A stretch of DNA of 64,000 bases from Ichthyophis bannanicus (lineage: Eukaryota; Chordata; Amphibia; Gymnophiona; Ichthyophiidae). The stretch is from assembly GCA_033557465.1 (NCBI GenBank), contig CM066031.1:1067062444-1067126443 (forward strand), in the 5' to 3' direction. This document shows positions 1 through 9,772 of the stretch, piece after piece; the stretch's first letter is position 1; every line of letters begins with the position of its first letter. Position numbers and translations under genes: made by a program. The notes under the pieces are model-generated. The model was not told the DNA's origin, searched no databases, and saw only the letters and a program-made list of their open reading frames with translations.

Positions 1-1075
1 GGCACCCAGTCTGGCACTTCCAAGGGCATGCCCTTCTCCAGAGACCCCGGAAGTAACCACCACTGCAACGCTGCTCGCGTCGTGTCTGGGCAAAGCAGCC
101 TCTTGGAGAGTGGATCGTTTTGATGAGACCATCTCCTGAGCAATGCCCTTTGCAAGGGTCTCATATGTGCTCTCGCCCAGGGCACCAAGTCGATCGTTGC
201 CGCCATCGTCCCTAGGACTTGTAAGTAATGCCACGCTGTCGGACGCGGTCGGCCGAGGAACCGCCGAATCAATCTTTGCAAGGCTAACACTCGATGTGGG
301 GGCAGAAAAACTCTGCCTATCCCGGTCTGGAAACGCGCCCCCAAATACTCGAGATCCTGAGAACGAACCAAACCGCTCTTGGCCACATTGACCACCCAAC
401 CTAGCTGCTGCAGACAGTGGACCACCTTGGCAGTAGCCTCCTCGCTTTCCTTGAGGGACTTCGCCCGAATCAACCAGTCGTCCAGATACGGATGCACCAG
501 AACACCCTTCTTCCGCAGTTCCGCTGCCACGACTACCATGACCTTGGTAAAGGTTCTTGGCGCCGTTGCTAGTCCAAAGGGCAGCACTCGAAACTGGAAA
601 TGTCCCATTGGTAGAGCAAACCTGAGGAACCTCTGATGCTCGTGCCGAATCGGAATGTGCAGATACGCCTCGGACAAATCCAGGGAAGTCAGATACTCTC
701 CTTTCCTGACTGCTCCAATGACCGACCTCAGAGTTTCCATGTGAAAGTGAGAAACTCGGAGACACTTGTTTACCTTTTTTAAATCTAAAATTGGACGATA
801 AGTTCCCTCTTTTTTGGGAATCACAAAATAAATGGAGTATCGACCTGACCCACATTGATCCGGAGGCACCGGCACTACCGCCTTGAGATCTAGCAATCTT
901 TGCAAGGTCTGTTTGACTGCCGCGCGTTTGCAACGGGCCTTGCAAGGAGACTGAACGAACGCATCTGTCACCTGTCTTTGAAACTCTAAGGCATAGCCTT
1001 CTCAAACTACTTCTAGCATCCACTGATCTGACGTAATCCTGACCCAGGCAGCATAAAACTCCTGAAGATGACCCC
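1..1075 (-). pseudogene. D1 reverse transcriptase fragment
   Basis: The minus-strand translation gives the N-terminal two thirds of a DIRS reverse transcriptase. It includes a PKKEGTYRPILDLK-type motif near 800-850, the palm motif S-L-D-L-S-E-A-Y-L near 670-700, and the catalytic Y-L-D-D-W-L-I at 468-488. The same landmarks occur in D6 and D9. The frame is interrupted by scattered stops, including one near 1000 and one near 580. The C-terminal RT, RNase H and recombinase lie outside the window. Family knowledge: this enzyme would copy the element's RNA into a circular DNA intermediate. Confidence 0.85.
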
Positions 1076-2106
1076 CTACTGGTACGTCCACCTGGGCCTG
1101 CCTGACTTCATTGAGGCTTTTTGGCACCCGATGTGGCGGCAGCAAAACCTCTGCTGGCACCTCGGAAGCCCCGAAAGCTTTGGCCTCGAAATGTGAAGCG
1201 CCCTCGCTGACTCTGGGGAAACCTGGAGGGGCGAAACCGTCGAAAATCTCTGAGGAAATCTAGCCAATGGAGGGAATTTTCCCTGCTTTTGCTTATCTTC
1301 TGGTAGCCTTCCACCTTTGGACTCTCCCAGATCTTTAACTATCTTTTCCAAATCCTCACCAAATAACAGTCGTCCTTTGAAGGGAAGTTTACTTAGCCTG
1401 GCCTTGGAAGAAGCATCTGCTGCCCAGTTCCGCAGCCAGAGATATCTCCTTGCGGCCACCGCCGAAGCCATACTGTTCGATAGCCTTCTTATGAAATCAT
1501 AATGAATATCTGCCAAATATGCAGCTCCGGACTCCAAGCGAGCTGCCTCACTGAGTCCTCAGCGTGCTCTCCCTGAACTCTCTGAGCCCAACGGAGACAG
1601 GCTCGAGCCACCCAAGCTCCACAAATGGAAGCTTGCATCGAAAGCGCATTAACCTCAAAAACCTGCCTTAACAAAACATCCAGATTCCTATCCTGAGTAT
1701 CCTTAAGAGCCGCACTGCCTTCCACCGGGATGGTGGTCTTCTTGGTCACCGCTGAAACAGCCGCATCCACTTTGGGCGACTTAAAGAGCTCCTTATCTTG
1801 TTCCACTAACGGATAAAGACGAGACAGCACCCGCGAGCCTCGGAGAGTGGACTCAGGCATATCCCACTCACTTTGCATCATCTCTTTAATAACTCTATGC
1901 ATGGGGAAAGCTTTTTGCGACTTATGAAAGGCCTGCAATAGAGGATCTTCCAAAGCAGCCTCCTCCACCGGCTCTGACACTGGCACATTTAACGCCTTCA
2001 GTGTCTCCGCAATCAGCACGGGTAACTCCTCTCGTCGAAAAATACGGACTACTCTAGCCTGATCCTCCTGTTCCGTACTCTCGCCTTCTTCCAGCTCCTC
2101 TTCCAT
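1076..2106 (-). pseudogene. D1 gag-like protein, main body
   Basis: Two overlapping minus-strand frames (2106-1489 and 1537-1076) together match the D6 and D9 gag product. Order: an acidic N-terminal stretch rich in E/D, a conserved block with D-P-L-L-Q-x-F and F-P-M-H-R-V-I-K-E-M (about 1950-1850), T-K-K-T-T-I-P-V-E-G (about 1720-1750), then W-L-R-N-W-x-A-D-x-S-S-K (about 1410-1440) and L-L-F-G-E-D-L-E-K (about 1340-1370). One frameshift near 1500-1530 splits it. The C-terminal end is basic. The product is inferred to be the nucleocapsid-like protein of the element; its structure is not recognised from any characterised fold. Confidence 0.8.
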
Positions 2107-2236
2107 CTCTGGATCATGCTCTTCACCTTACGTGAGCATATCCTCCGAAAACTCGGACAGACACCGCTTATCCGGCTCTACCCGGGACCTCTTTGGTCCT
2201 AAGGTCGAAGGAGACCCCAATACGCCCTGTACCCCA

Positions 2237-2472
2237 GCCACCAAGTATGACCAATACCCAATAACTCCATTTGTACATGTATATAGTTTACCCTATTCGA
2301 TGCTCCGCATATGTATATAGTTTACCGTTTTCCAAGTTACTTGTACCTGTTCAAATGTAATGACCTGACTTTTGTTTATCGTCGGATACTGTTTGTTTTA
2401 TGTAAACCGCGCTGATCGCAAATAGTGCGGTATATAAGAAATGCAAATAAATAAATAAATAAATAAATAGTG
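2237..2472 (+). mobile_element. L2-like LINE 3' tail inserted in D1 gag
   Basis: A plus-strand fragment ends with the pair TAAACCGCGCTGA ... AGTGCGGTATATAAG followed by (AAAT)n. Related tails occur at 9385-9772 (plus), 8350-8520 and 15893-16090 (both minus), and in degraded form at 25850-26155. The near-complementary GCGGT/ACCGC segments could form a small hairpin before the tail. Assignment to an L2-type LINE rests on the RT-like translation linked to the related tail at 25850; it is not certain. The insertion splits D1 gag. Confidence 0.6.
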
Positions 2473-2474
2473 GA

Positions 2475-2833
2475 GTGCCCGGCCTCTTTTGCCCCACATC
2501 TGCCACCATGGTCCCCGCTGTCGAGGCAGAAGAGTCTCTAGGAGCACCGACGAACGCCCTTTGAATAAGAGCTATAAAGTCTGGAGAAAAGATTGAAGTC
2601 AAATCCCCCGCCAAGGGACCCGCAGCCCGCGGGACCTCCGGAGCCGAAGAGGGACCCGGCACCGGTTCTACGAGGTCTGCAAGAGGAGGCATCGGGACCT
2701 GTGCCACTACGTCCCGGTCCTCTGCCGAATCTAAGCGTTGGAGCTCCCCTGCTGAGCCCTGGCTACAGGTCTTACAGATGCCTGCTTCTGACACTACAGA
2801 TCGCTTGACTCCACATAGCAAGCACAAGGTCAT
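2475..2833 (-). pseudogene. D1 gag N-terminus with zinc-ribbon motif
   Basis: The ORF begins with M-T-L-C-L-L-C-G and carries C-X2-C-X12-C-X2-C within its first 25 residues, a zinc-ribbon-like pattern. A Pro/Ser-rich linker and F-S-P-D-F-I-A-L-I-Q-R-A-F follow; that last motif recurs in D6 and D9 gag. The frame then runs into the inserted L2 tail at 2472, which separates it from the rest of gag (1076-2106). The same Cys spacing is found in D6 (family A) and D8 (family B), so the motif is ancestral to both. Zinc binding is inferred from spacing only. Confidence 0.7.
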
Positions 2834-3599
2834 CCTACTTGTAAGTGTCCACTCAATGCTTCAAAATCCTGAAAGCTTCCAAAAAACCAAGACACTCACA
2901 CAGTAGTAGCAGAAATATTTAACAGAGATCTGCCCTCAAAGAACGGGCGGCGTCTCAGACCGATTTTTTTTTAATAGAAATGAAAGCAGGAAAGCCCCCA
3001 ACCTGAAATCCACTCAAAATACTGAAAAATGAAGCTTCCTGACCTCACAACCTCAAGTTGTTTCCCTGAAGCCTCTACCAGCTTTTCCCGCTCAAAACGG
3101 GACGCGGCGGGAAACTGCTGTCCACCCGGGCCTGAATCCCCGACCACCAGCTCCGAGTTCACCAGCCAAGATAATTTAAATTTAAATGCAGCTTACCTTA
3201 CCTCTCAGACTCGAGGAAAGAGTCCATGCTGCTCCACAACACCGTGCCCAATTCGGGAAGGCAAAGGTGCTTCGATTAAGAGCACATCAGAGACCTGTGT
3301 GCTATCGTTTTCCCCCGCTGCCGAACTGACCAAGCGCCTGCAGGCAAATCCTTCTGCGTCGCGCTGGAGTCGGCTGGCCTAACCCAGTCCCCAAACCTTC
3401 TCACCCTCTGACTCTCCGCTAAGAGGGAGGAAGCATGGAAGAGAGGCCCTGCAGCCGCCAAAAATTGAAGTGGTACGGCCCTTGAAAGAAACCAATAAAG
3501 TAGAAATAAAGTAAAAATAAAATCCCAGTGAGCACAAATATGCCCAACTAAATTTAACTCAACCCCTTTGAACTAAAATAACTACACTAAGTCCTTAAT

Positions 3600-3795
3600 T
3601 GTTTCTCCTGGGAGCCAGCAACTCTGGCTCACATCCTCCAGCTGCTTGGAGACTGATATAACTGGAGTGGGAGGAGCCGGTGCCTGTGTCCTTATACCAG
3701 TGTCATCAAAGAATGACATCTATCAGTCTCCAAGCTGCTGGAAGAGGTTGACAACCCTAGAGTTTCCGGGACTAGACTGGAGGGATGATAAGGAA
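3600..3795 (-). repeat. D1 gag-side terminal repeat
   Basis: The outer 90 bases match, in inverted orientation, the recombinase-side ends of other family-A copies (D3, D6). The segment ends GATGATAAGGAA. It also carries an internal inverted pair, CAGCTGCTTGGAGACTGAT (about 3639-3657) against ATCAGTCTCCAAGCTGCTG (about 3722-3740). Confidence 0.8.
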
Positions 3796-4400
3796 ACAGC
3801 AATTTGATAAAACTAAAGAATAGCAAATCACCTGGACTAGATGGTGTACATCCCAGGATGCTGAAAGAATCCAAAAATGTGACTGCAAACCTATTAATAA
3901 TCCATAACTAACCTACCACATTAAAATCATCTGTAATAGCTAAAGATTGGAGAGTGGTCAACATGCAATGCAATGCAAAGCAAGGTGCATCACTGAGTCA
4001 ATCCTGACTCCTGGCGACCCTGGGTTTTCTTGGAAAGGTGTGACCAAAAGCAGATTGCCAGGCCTTTCTTCCAAGGCAATGGAGGGTAAAGTGACTTGCC
4101 CAAGGCTAAAAGGAGTGCTAGTCTGTTGGTCATCAGGCCACTGCTCTAGCCACTAAGTTACTCTTCCACTCCCTATGGCCAAAATAATGCCAGTTTTTAA
4201 AAAGGGTTCCAGGGGTGATCCGGGAAGCTGCAGACTGATAAGCCTGATGTCAGCATCAGGAAAAATGGTAGCAACCATTATAAAGAACAAAATTACTTAA
4301 CATATAGATAGTTATGGTTTAATGGGACAAAGCCAATATGAACAGCCAAGGAAAGTCTTGCCTCACCAATATGCTATTTTTTTTGAAGATGTGAATAAAA
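3796..4400 (+). pseudogene. CR1-A LINE reverse transcriptase, part 1
   Basis: The plus-strand sequence translates to the N-terminal RT region of a CR1-clade LINE. It has a K-S-P-G-L-D-G-V-H-P-R-M-L-K-E motif at about 3825-3870, and F-K-K-G-S-R-G-D-P-G-x-x-R-x-x-S-L around 4194-4245, the usual RT block before the catalytic core. A SINE-like insert (3961-4180) splits it. It resumes at 11991 on the other side of D2 with the Y-L-D-F-Q-K-x-F-D-K-V-P block, so both parts are one LINE copy. Frameshifts and stops are frequent; this is an old, dead copy. Its 5' part is missing because D1 lies to its left. Confidence 0.8.
3961..4180 (+). mobile_element. SINE-like insert in CR1-A
   Basis: About 220 bases interrupt the CR1 RT between GAGAGTGGTCAA and ATAATGCCAGTTTTT, which are adjacent in normal CR1 sequence. 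The insert contains CTGGCGACCCTGGGTTTTCTTGG and AAAGTGACTTGCCCAAGG, which resemble conserved parts of widespread MIR/CORE-type tetrapod SINEs. No clear A/B box pair or target duplication was established, so the class is tentative. Confidence 0.5.
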
Positions 4401-4610
4401 TAGAAATTACACTTACCTGGTAATTGTCGTTCCTTGAGTGACGACAGTTTAGTCCTCCACCTCTGGGTTGTGCACCTCTTCCTGCAGCTTGGAGACTGGG
4501 CATGTCAAAGTCGTGACATCACTGGATATAGCCTGCTGGTATCTCCCATCAGCCTCCAGTGTACTATTGACAAAGCAAACTCAAAGGAATAACAAATAAG
4601 TAACTATACC
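4401..4610 (-). repeat. D2 recombinase-side terminal repeat
   Basis: This is the inverted partner of 11811-11990. Shared segments include CAGTTTAGTCCTCCACCTCTGGG against its complement near 11955, and AGTGATGTCAC/GTGACATCACT-type sequence in the middle. It begins with the TTACCTGGTAATTGTCGTTCC end seen in other family-A copies. Confidence 0.85.
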
Positions 4611-4903
4611 ATAACTTTAAATAACTCCCCATTCCTCAACCTGAGGAACCTTTTTAACCGTAGTCTTATATTTTCTTTTTTCTTTTTTTTTTCTTTTTTT
4701 TTTTTTTTAACTGTACATTCACGTCCCCCCTATGCAAACACGTTTCCTATACCATCCCCTCGTTTAAATAAGAGAGAAGGAAGAAACAACAGAGAGGGAT
4801 ACTCACTGCGATCCAGAAACTGAAAGGATCTATCTACTTCTTGAGATTGATGCTCCACTCCACCTGAAAATAAACTCTGAAGAAATCACACCCCTGGGCG
4901 GGA

Positions 4904-5002
4904 ATGAGGACTAAACTGTTGTCACTCAAGGAACGACAATAACCAGGTAAGTGTAAGTTCTATTTCCTTATCGTTCCTCCAGTTTAGTCCTCCACCTCTG
5001 GG
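4904..5002 (-). repeat. D2 internal complementary region (ICR)
   Basis: The first half (to about 4964) is the reverse complement of the element's left terminus (4402-4450). The second half (from TTCCTTATCG, 4965) is the reverse complement of its right terminus (11950-11990). The two are fused at CTATTTCCTTATC. This is the DIRS ICR, which family models use as a template or splint to join the two ends of the replication intermediate. Confidence 0.85.
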
Positions 5003-5046
5003 ATGTAACAGAGCAGTAATCAATGGGAGGGACCTATCCAGCCAAC

Positions 5047-5604
5047 TCACCACACCGTCGACCCGGAACAGGCATCCTTTACTGCCAAAACATTTAGGCA
5101 GCAGTGGTTACTGAGGAAATGAAGAGACGACCTGGAAGCTGCTCTACCAATCCCCCCTGGTGGAATGACACAGTGATTCACCCATGAAGCTGCTTGCGCC
5201 CTGCTAGCAAGAGTCAGAAAGCCCCCCAGAATCATACAACCTCACCACCAGAAAGCTGAGGCAACCACCCCCTTAACCCAGTGCGAAATGGCCGCCTTCG
5301 CTGCTGCTTCCCCTTTGCGGGGACCTCCAACCAACACACAAAAACAAAGAGACGAACGCCGCACCCTGCATTTTATGTTTCCTATCAGCGTAAGCTATGA
5401 AGAAAAACCTCCCCTTCCAGAAAAACCGAGAACTGGAAGAGAAACCAAGAGGCTCAGGAGAAAAATCAGATACCACCTTTTGGAAGGACGGCGGGACTGG
5501 TCGCAAACACCACCCTCTATCCAGAAAGGGTAAAACGGCTCATTACATGACCACGCCTGAAACTCCGAAACTCGTCGCACCGAACAAAGAGCTATCAAAG
5601 CCAC
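5047..5604 (-). pseudogene. D2 tyrosine recombinase remnant
   Basis: Frame 5604-5395 gives A-L-C-S-V-R-R-V-S-E-F-Q-A-W-S-C, matching the first catalytic-Arg block of the other recombinases. Frame 5235-5047 gives a degraded form of the H-x-x-R box followed by C-V-I-P-P and S-S-L-H-F-L-S-N-H, the region carrying the nucleophilic Tyr in D9. Here the His of H-x-x-R and the Tyr are no longer evident. It is a broken remnant that confirms D2's identity and orientation. Confidence 0.7.
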
Positions 5605-6439
5605 TGTCTAAAACAGCAAATCCTTTACTGACGCCTGGAGTAAAGAATCAAAGGGCTCTTTAGTTAACGGCTCTAAGGCCCAATCAGGGTCCCCCGGTGG
5701 CACCCGAACTCTCCTTGAGGAGCGCAGTCGGGTTCCAACTTAAGGAAACGCTACACATCGATCCGAACACCTAGCGCTATTCCCTCCACAGAACCTCTAC
5801 AGCCGGAAACAGTTGCCCGCTGGACCCTTTAAGGAACTGGCTGCTAGTTCCTTCAGACACTGTCCTGCAGAGAACTCAGACCAAGAATACAGACACCTTT
5901 GTCGCCCGGACTTGCCGCCGTGAACAGCAGCCTTCAAAAAGGTGCTAAGCACGGACCTATGTACCAGAAGCAGCCTGCCTCCTTGCTCTCAACAAGGTGG
6001 CGAAGACTGCCGCAGAATAACCCTTCTTCAGCCCCGCCCATTCAAAAGCCAAATCGTAGGCAGGCACCGATCCACCTGAGACATTCGTCGGGGACCTAGC
6101 CGCAGCAGAACATCCGCTACCGGCAACTTCTAGAAAAAGCCTGTTGAGTAGGCGAATGAGATCAGCCTAGTAAGGCCATCTCGTCCAACCGGGCGCTACC
6201 AAGAGTACCTTTCCCCGAAAGCCATGATACGCCAACTAGTTGCCCTATGAGAGCCCACGGGGAAAGGGCAAGACAAAGACTTAACTGGGAGCTTACTGAG
6301 CCTCGACTTGGACGAACCATCAGCCGCCCCATTTCTCCACCAGAGAGACCTCCGGGAGAACCCCAAGGAAGCCAATAATATTAGCTAGCGCTCGAATTAA
6401 GCCATAATGCTCATTTGCCACTGTCAGACGGCTGCCTAG

Positions 6440-7020
6440 GGTGAGAACTTACACAATCTTGACGATGCATATATTAATATGATTCTTGCAAGGTATTGTG
6501 GGTATTGTAGTTCATTCACTCCCAAACACAGCTGATGACAATAATTTGAGTTGTGAAACCAAGTGGTAAGATCAATAAAATACTTCTTTTATTGATGGGG
6601 TTTAATTCACCCAGCACATGTATGCTTGATAGCACTATAAATGAGGTTACTTGCTTGCAGTGTTTAAAATGGATAACAAAAAGTCACAAAGTAAACCAGA
6701 AAACAACCTTCAGCTTGTCAGGCAATTAGCTAATGTTTTCTTAGCAAGTAATTACCAAATACAAAGGCACAAAGTAAAGAATAAACTTTGCTGGTTAGGT
6801 TAACTTCTGCTTATTTTCCACGCCGATCTCAGCAGTGATTCTCCCTTGCTCACACACACAATCAGGTGCAGCCCTAATTACTATCCATGGACCAGCTGAA
6901 AGCCTTTAGCTGGCTGGCTGCTACTGTGTGAGCCCAAATCCTGCTTTAAGAGCTGTTTGCAGTGGAAATAAAGAACAAAGTTAGGTTTCTTTGTGATGGC
7001 TGATGTGTTTGCTCATAGAA
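6440..7020 (-). other. LTR-like 3' region downstream of an unrecognised ORF
   Basis: Read on minus, the DNA after the stop at 7023 is AT-rich and non-coding. It has a TATA-like ATTTATAGTGC (about 6638-6648) and a polyadenylation-type AATAAAAG (about 6588-6595) about 50 bases later, the spacing expected of a U3-R boundary. No second copy of this segment was found in the window, so a pair of LTRs cannot be shown. It is not DIRS-like. It could equally be an ordinary 3' untranslated region of a retrocopy. Confidence 0.3.
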
Positions 7021-7022
7021 AA

Positions 7023-7913
7023 CTAGCAATAGCATTTAGATAAAGAACAGTCCATGTAAATAGTTTCATCTGCTGTATTTCCCCCTGCATCAACAATCAT
7101 AGGGTCAATATCATACATTGGCACAGATGAGTCTTTCATTAAGGCACTATCATGAGAATGCTTATTCCCTTGCTGCCATTCTCTATTATAGATAGGGTCT
7201 GGATCAGTGTTCATACCTGAGCCTCTCCTGCTATCATTATTCCTCTCTGTATAGCCTGGCCAATATGTAATCCAATTCTGATGTCCAGCCTTCCAATCTT
7301 GATCCCTGGACGCTGGATCTTCTCTCACATACCTTCTGGCCTTGGTCTGAAAGTCCCTTCCACATGCAGTCTTCTCTCTTCCAGGTAGCCACTGGTGATT
7401 CCTATCTCTGCCACTCCATTCCTCTGGCTGAATCCAGTCCAATGGACTCTGCTGGCTTTTGGAATACCTCCCAGTATGAGTACTGCCTTGGAATCTCCCA
7501 GACCTTCCAATGGCCTTTCTTCTCTTCCTTCCAGAGAGTTTCCTTCTTTCTCTATCTGCTTGGCTTGGCTTCTGTTTCTCCAGGTGATACTGGTGCTTGT
7601 AGCCGTTGCTTTTGCTGAAGCTGTTCTTCCAACCCTCTCTGAAGCTGTTATCTGAAGAATAAGCTCTATTCTTATCCTGTTCTAATGTGTGCTGCTGCCT
7701 AACACAGCGCAGCTGTCTTGAATCAGGCCCTGCCCTTTGAGATGAGTGCTTAGGGATTACCTCATAGCTCTCTTGATTGCACACACATTTTCTTACTTCA
7801 GCCTCCCTCATGGCTGCTGGAAACCTGGTGCATTCTGGGACTGGTAGTCTTTTATGTGAAAACTCTGTTTTCTTGCTTCTACCAGAACTGACAGGTTGCT
7901 TGTTCAGAGTCAC
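7023..7913 (-). CDS. Unrecognised 296-aa basic hydrophilic ORF inside D2
   Basis: I do not recognise this ORF. It is open for 296 codons from an ATG at 7913, and the frame stays open upstream to about 7990. That is notable because the surrounding DIRS is riddled with stops. The protein is rich in R, K, S, Q and G, with a strongly basic middle (residues about 120-220, many R/K/G/S) and a more acidic tail that ends in C-Y-C. It has no hydrophobic membrane segment. It occupies the place where RT should be, has no resemblance to the DIRS proteins here, and is followed by an LTR-like stretch. It might be the basic C-terminal part of a retroviral-type gag, or a host retrocopy; neither is shown. Confidence 0.45.
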   Translation of the reverse strand: MTLNKQPVSSGRSKKTEFSHKRLPVPECTRFPAAMREAEVRKCVCNQESYEVIPKHSSQRAGPDSRQLRCVRQQHTLEQDKNRAYSSDNSFREGWKNSFSKSNGYKHQYHLEKQKPSQADRERRKLSGRKRRKAIGRSGRFQGSTHTGRYSKSQQSPLDWIQPEEWSGRDRNHQWLPGREKTACGRDFQTKARRYVREDPASRDQDWKAGHQNWITYWPGYTERNNDSRRGSGMNTDPDPIYNREWQQGNKHSHDSALMKDSSVPMYDIDPMIVDAGGNTADETIYMDCSLSKCYC

Positions 7914-7989
7914 ATCATCTTTTCTATAGCTTCTACCTGAGCTATGATAAGCTTCCTTATCACAGCCACATAAAGCAAATCAGGCTCTA

Positions 7990-8165
7990 GTCGATTCAAC
8001 TCCCTGATCCTTTCCTGTTCCCGGCGAGTAGACTGCCGTAAACCCTGCGACCACTTGAAGCATGTTCTCGCCTCCCCAGGCTCCACAAATGGAAGCTTGT
8101 ATGGACAGAGCATTGCCCCCAACGATCGCTTCAGTGAACCATCTACTTTCCTATCTTGCGTTAAA
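7990..8165 (-). pseudogene. D2 gag remnant
   Basis: A short minus-strand stretch resembles the middle of DIRS gag: a K-V-D-x-S-L segment near 8140 and C-P-Y-K-L-P-F-V-E-P-G-E-A-R-T-C near 8060-8105. The plus-strand string CTCCACAAATGGAAGCTTG (8080-8098) also occurs in D1 gag at 1617-1635. The rest of gag is not recognisable nearby. Confidence 0.5.
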
Positions 8166-8349
8166 GAAGATTGCTAGGGCTCTCTTCCATACAGTGAGTC
8201 CACACCCCCTGGTAGTGCAAGGTGTGCATCCACCCACGTAGTACCCAGGCCTGCCCCTGCTTAGCCTCAAAATGTCAATCAAGAACAGGCGAATTCAGGA
8301 CAGCTGAATACTTTTTTTGTTTTTACAAAAACATCTCTTAACCAAAAAT

Positions 8350-8520
8350 TCCTTCAGCATATTTATTTTATTTACATTCTCTTATATACCACGCTATTCT
8401 GCATCAGTGCGGTTTACATTGAACAAACTGAAATTACACTGAACAGGGCATTATAACTTGGAGATAACTATTTTACAGGGAACAAGAGACGCTCTTTCTG
8501 TGCCAACAATATGAAGTAGA
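8350..8520 (-). mobile_element. L2-like LINE 3' tail
   Basis: This is a minus-strand copy of the tail family: TTTATTTTATTTACATTC, then TATATACCACGC ... CAGTGCGGTTTACATT. It aligns with 15893-16090 and inversely with 9680-9770. It lies within D2. Confidence 0.6.
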
Positions 8521-9384
8521 AAGAACTCCGAAACACAGGCATACTAATCCGCGGCCTTCCTGCTAGAGTAATGCCCCATTCCGTCTGACTGCACAAAGAT
8601 GGACTTTATATTTTAAGTTCAACTAGCACCTGGTGTTAGGAAACACAGCTTTCTCATTCCGCATTGGCAATTGAGTCAGCAATGAAGAAGCCGAGAAACT
8701 GCAGACAAGTTCCCATTATACCACCTGGTAAAGACTCCACTTTTAGACCACTGAAGCAAAAAAGCATGCGAGAGTGCCTTGTGACCTGCCAGTAGCTGAT
8801 CGAATTGAAATGATTCAGTGTATGCAGCGTATTGTCCAGAGAACGCAAGGTCCCTCATCCAGGCTGACTCCACATTCACAGTCTAAACCAGCAGCCATCT
8901 TGACTGATGCCGATCAGCGCAGAAGCCATCTTGTAAGCCCAGCATATGATGTATGCCTACTAGAATCTGAGCTGCTGCCATTGCTGCTAGAGAACTAGCC
9001 TGGCTGTGTGCTTCTGGCCCCCATTAAGGCATTCGCTGAACACTAGCAGAGACTCTCCGTATTGGAGAACCTCTGATAAATGGAATGGGAGCATAGATAG
9101 CTTCAAAGGCCAGAGTTCTATTTTGCAACCTCTCTCCGCTGAGCTGCCTTTTCCATATGTAAAATTAAACCACATATAGCCAAAATTAAGACATTACAAA
9201 TCTACCGTAAAATCTTATAATTTGGGCAAGCCAAACTAAACGGGAATATTTTCCATTAACAAACCACACAACTACAATGACATAATGCTTATGGCAGAGC
9301 ATTCCACATCTGTGGACTGGCCATGGCGCTCACCCAAGCAACCTGTTACAACTGTCCAAGAGAGTTATCACCATAATTCCTTTT

Positions 9385-9772
9385 GACTTGAATATGTTTA
9401 CAGCAGATCATAGTGCTATATCACAGCAGCTAAGCCAAAATATTACCCTGCCATATAAACCGACTTTAACACTTTATAGTGTTACATCACCTATTTCTCC
9501 TACACTACTCTCAATACACCAATCCAACACCTTCTATTATGTAGACAATAGCAACCAACTCAAGACCTGCCTAAGAATGTACATACTGTAGATACATATT
9601 GTAGTTATTTCTCTAAATATTGTATATAGCTCCCTTGTTCAGTCCAAGTTTCATTCCCCTGTTTCATTGTAAGTGTCGACCGGCACAATATTCGTTTTAT
9701 GTAAACCGCGCTGATTTTTAAGAGTGCGGTATATAAGAACAATAAAATAAATAAATAAATAAATAAATATAG
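9385..9772 (+). mobile_element. L2-like LINE 3' end
   Basis: A plus-strand copy ends TGTAAACCGCGCTGA, TGCGGTATATAAG and (AAAT)n at 9750-9770. The upstream part carries GTGTCGACCGGCACAATATTCG. A 67-codon ORF at 9388-9591 has no recognisable domain. It is inserted in D2. Confidence 0.6.

Larger units (their letters stand above)
1..3795 (-). mobile_element. DIRS retrotransposon copy D1, family A, cut by window start
   Basis: This is the gag-side part of a DIRS element (tyrosine-recombinase retrotransposon) read on the minus strand. From right to left it shows the terminal repeat (about 3600-3795), a GC-rich leader (2850-3600), gag (2833-1076, interrupted by an L2 tail) and RT (about 1075 to the window edge). 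The right end has the family-A terminus GGATGATAAGGAA. The flank at 3796 reads directly as plus-strand CR1 RT sequence, so D1 sits in CR1-A. The recombinase, the ICR and the other terminal repeat would lie left of position 1. The gag and RT frames are broken, so this copy is inactive. Confidence 0.9.

Noticed and set aside
5273..6099. ORFs between the D2 recombinase remnant and 6.1 kb as new genes
   Set aside because: They correspond in position to the RNase H/methylase and recombinase regions of D6 and D9 and are mostly antisense or frame-shifted remnants.
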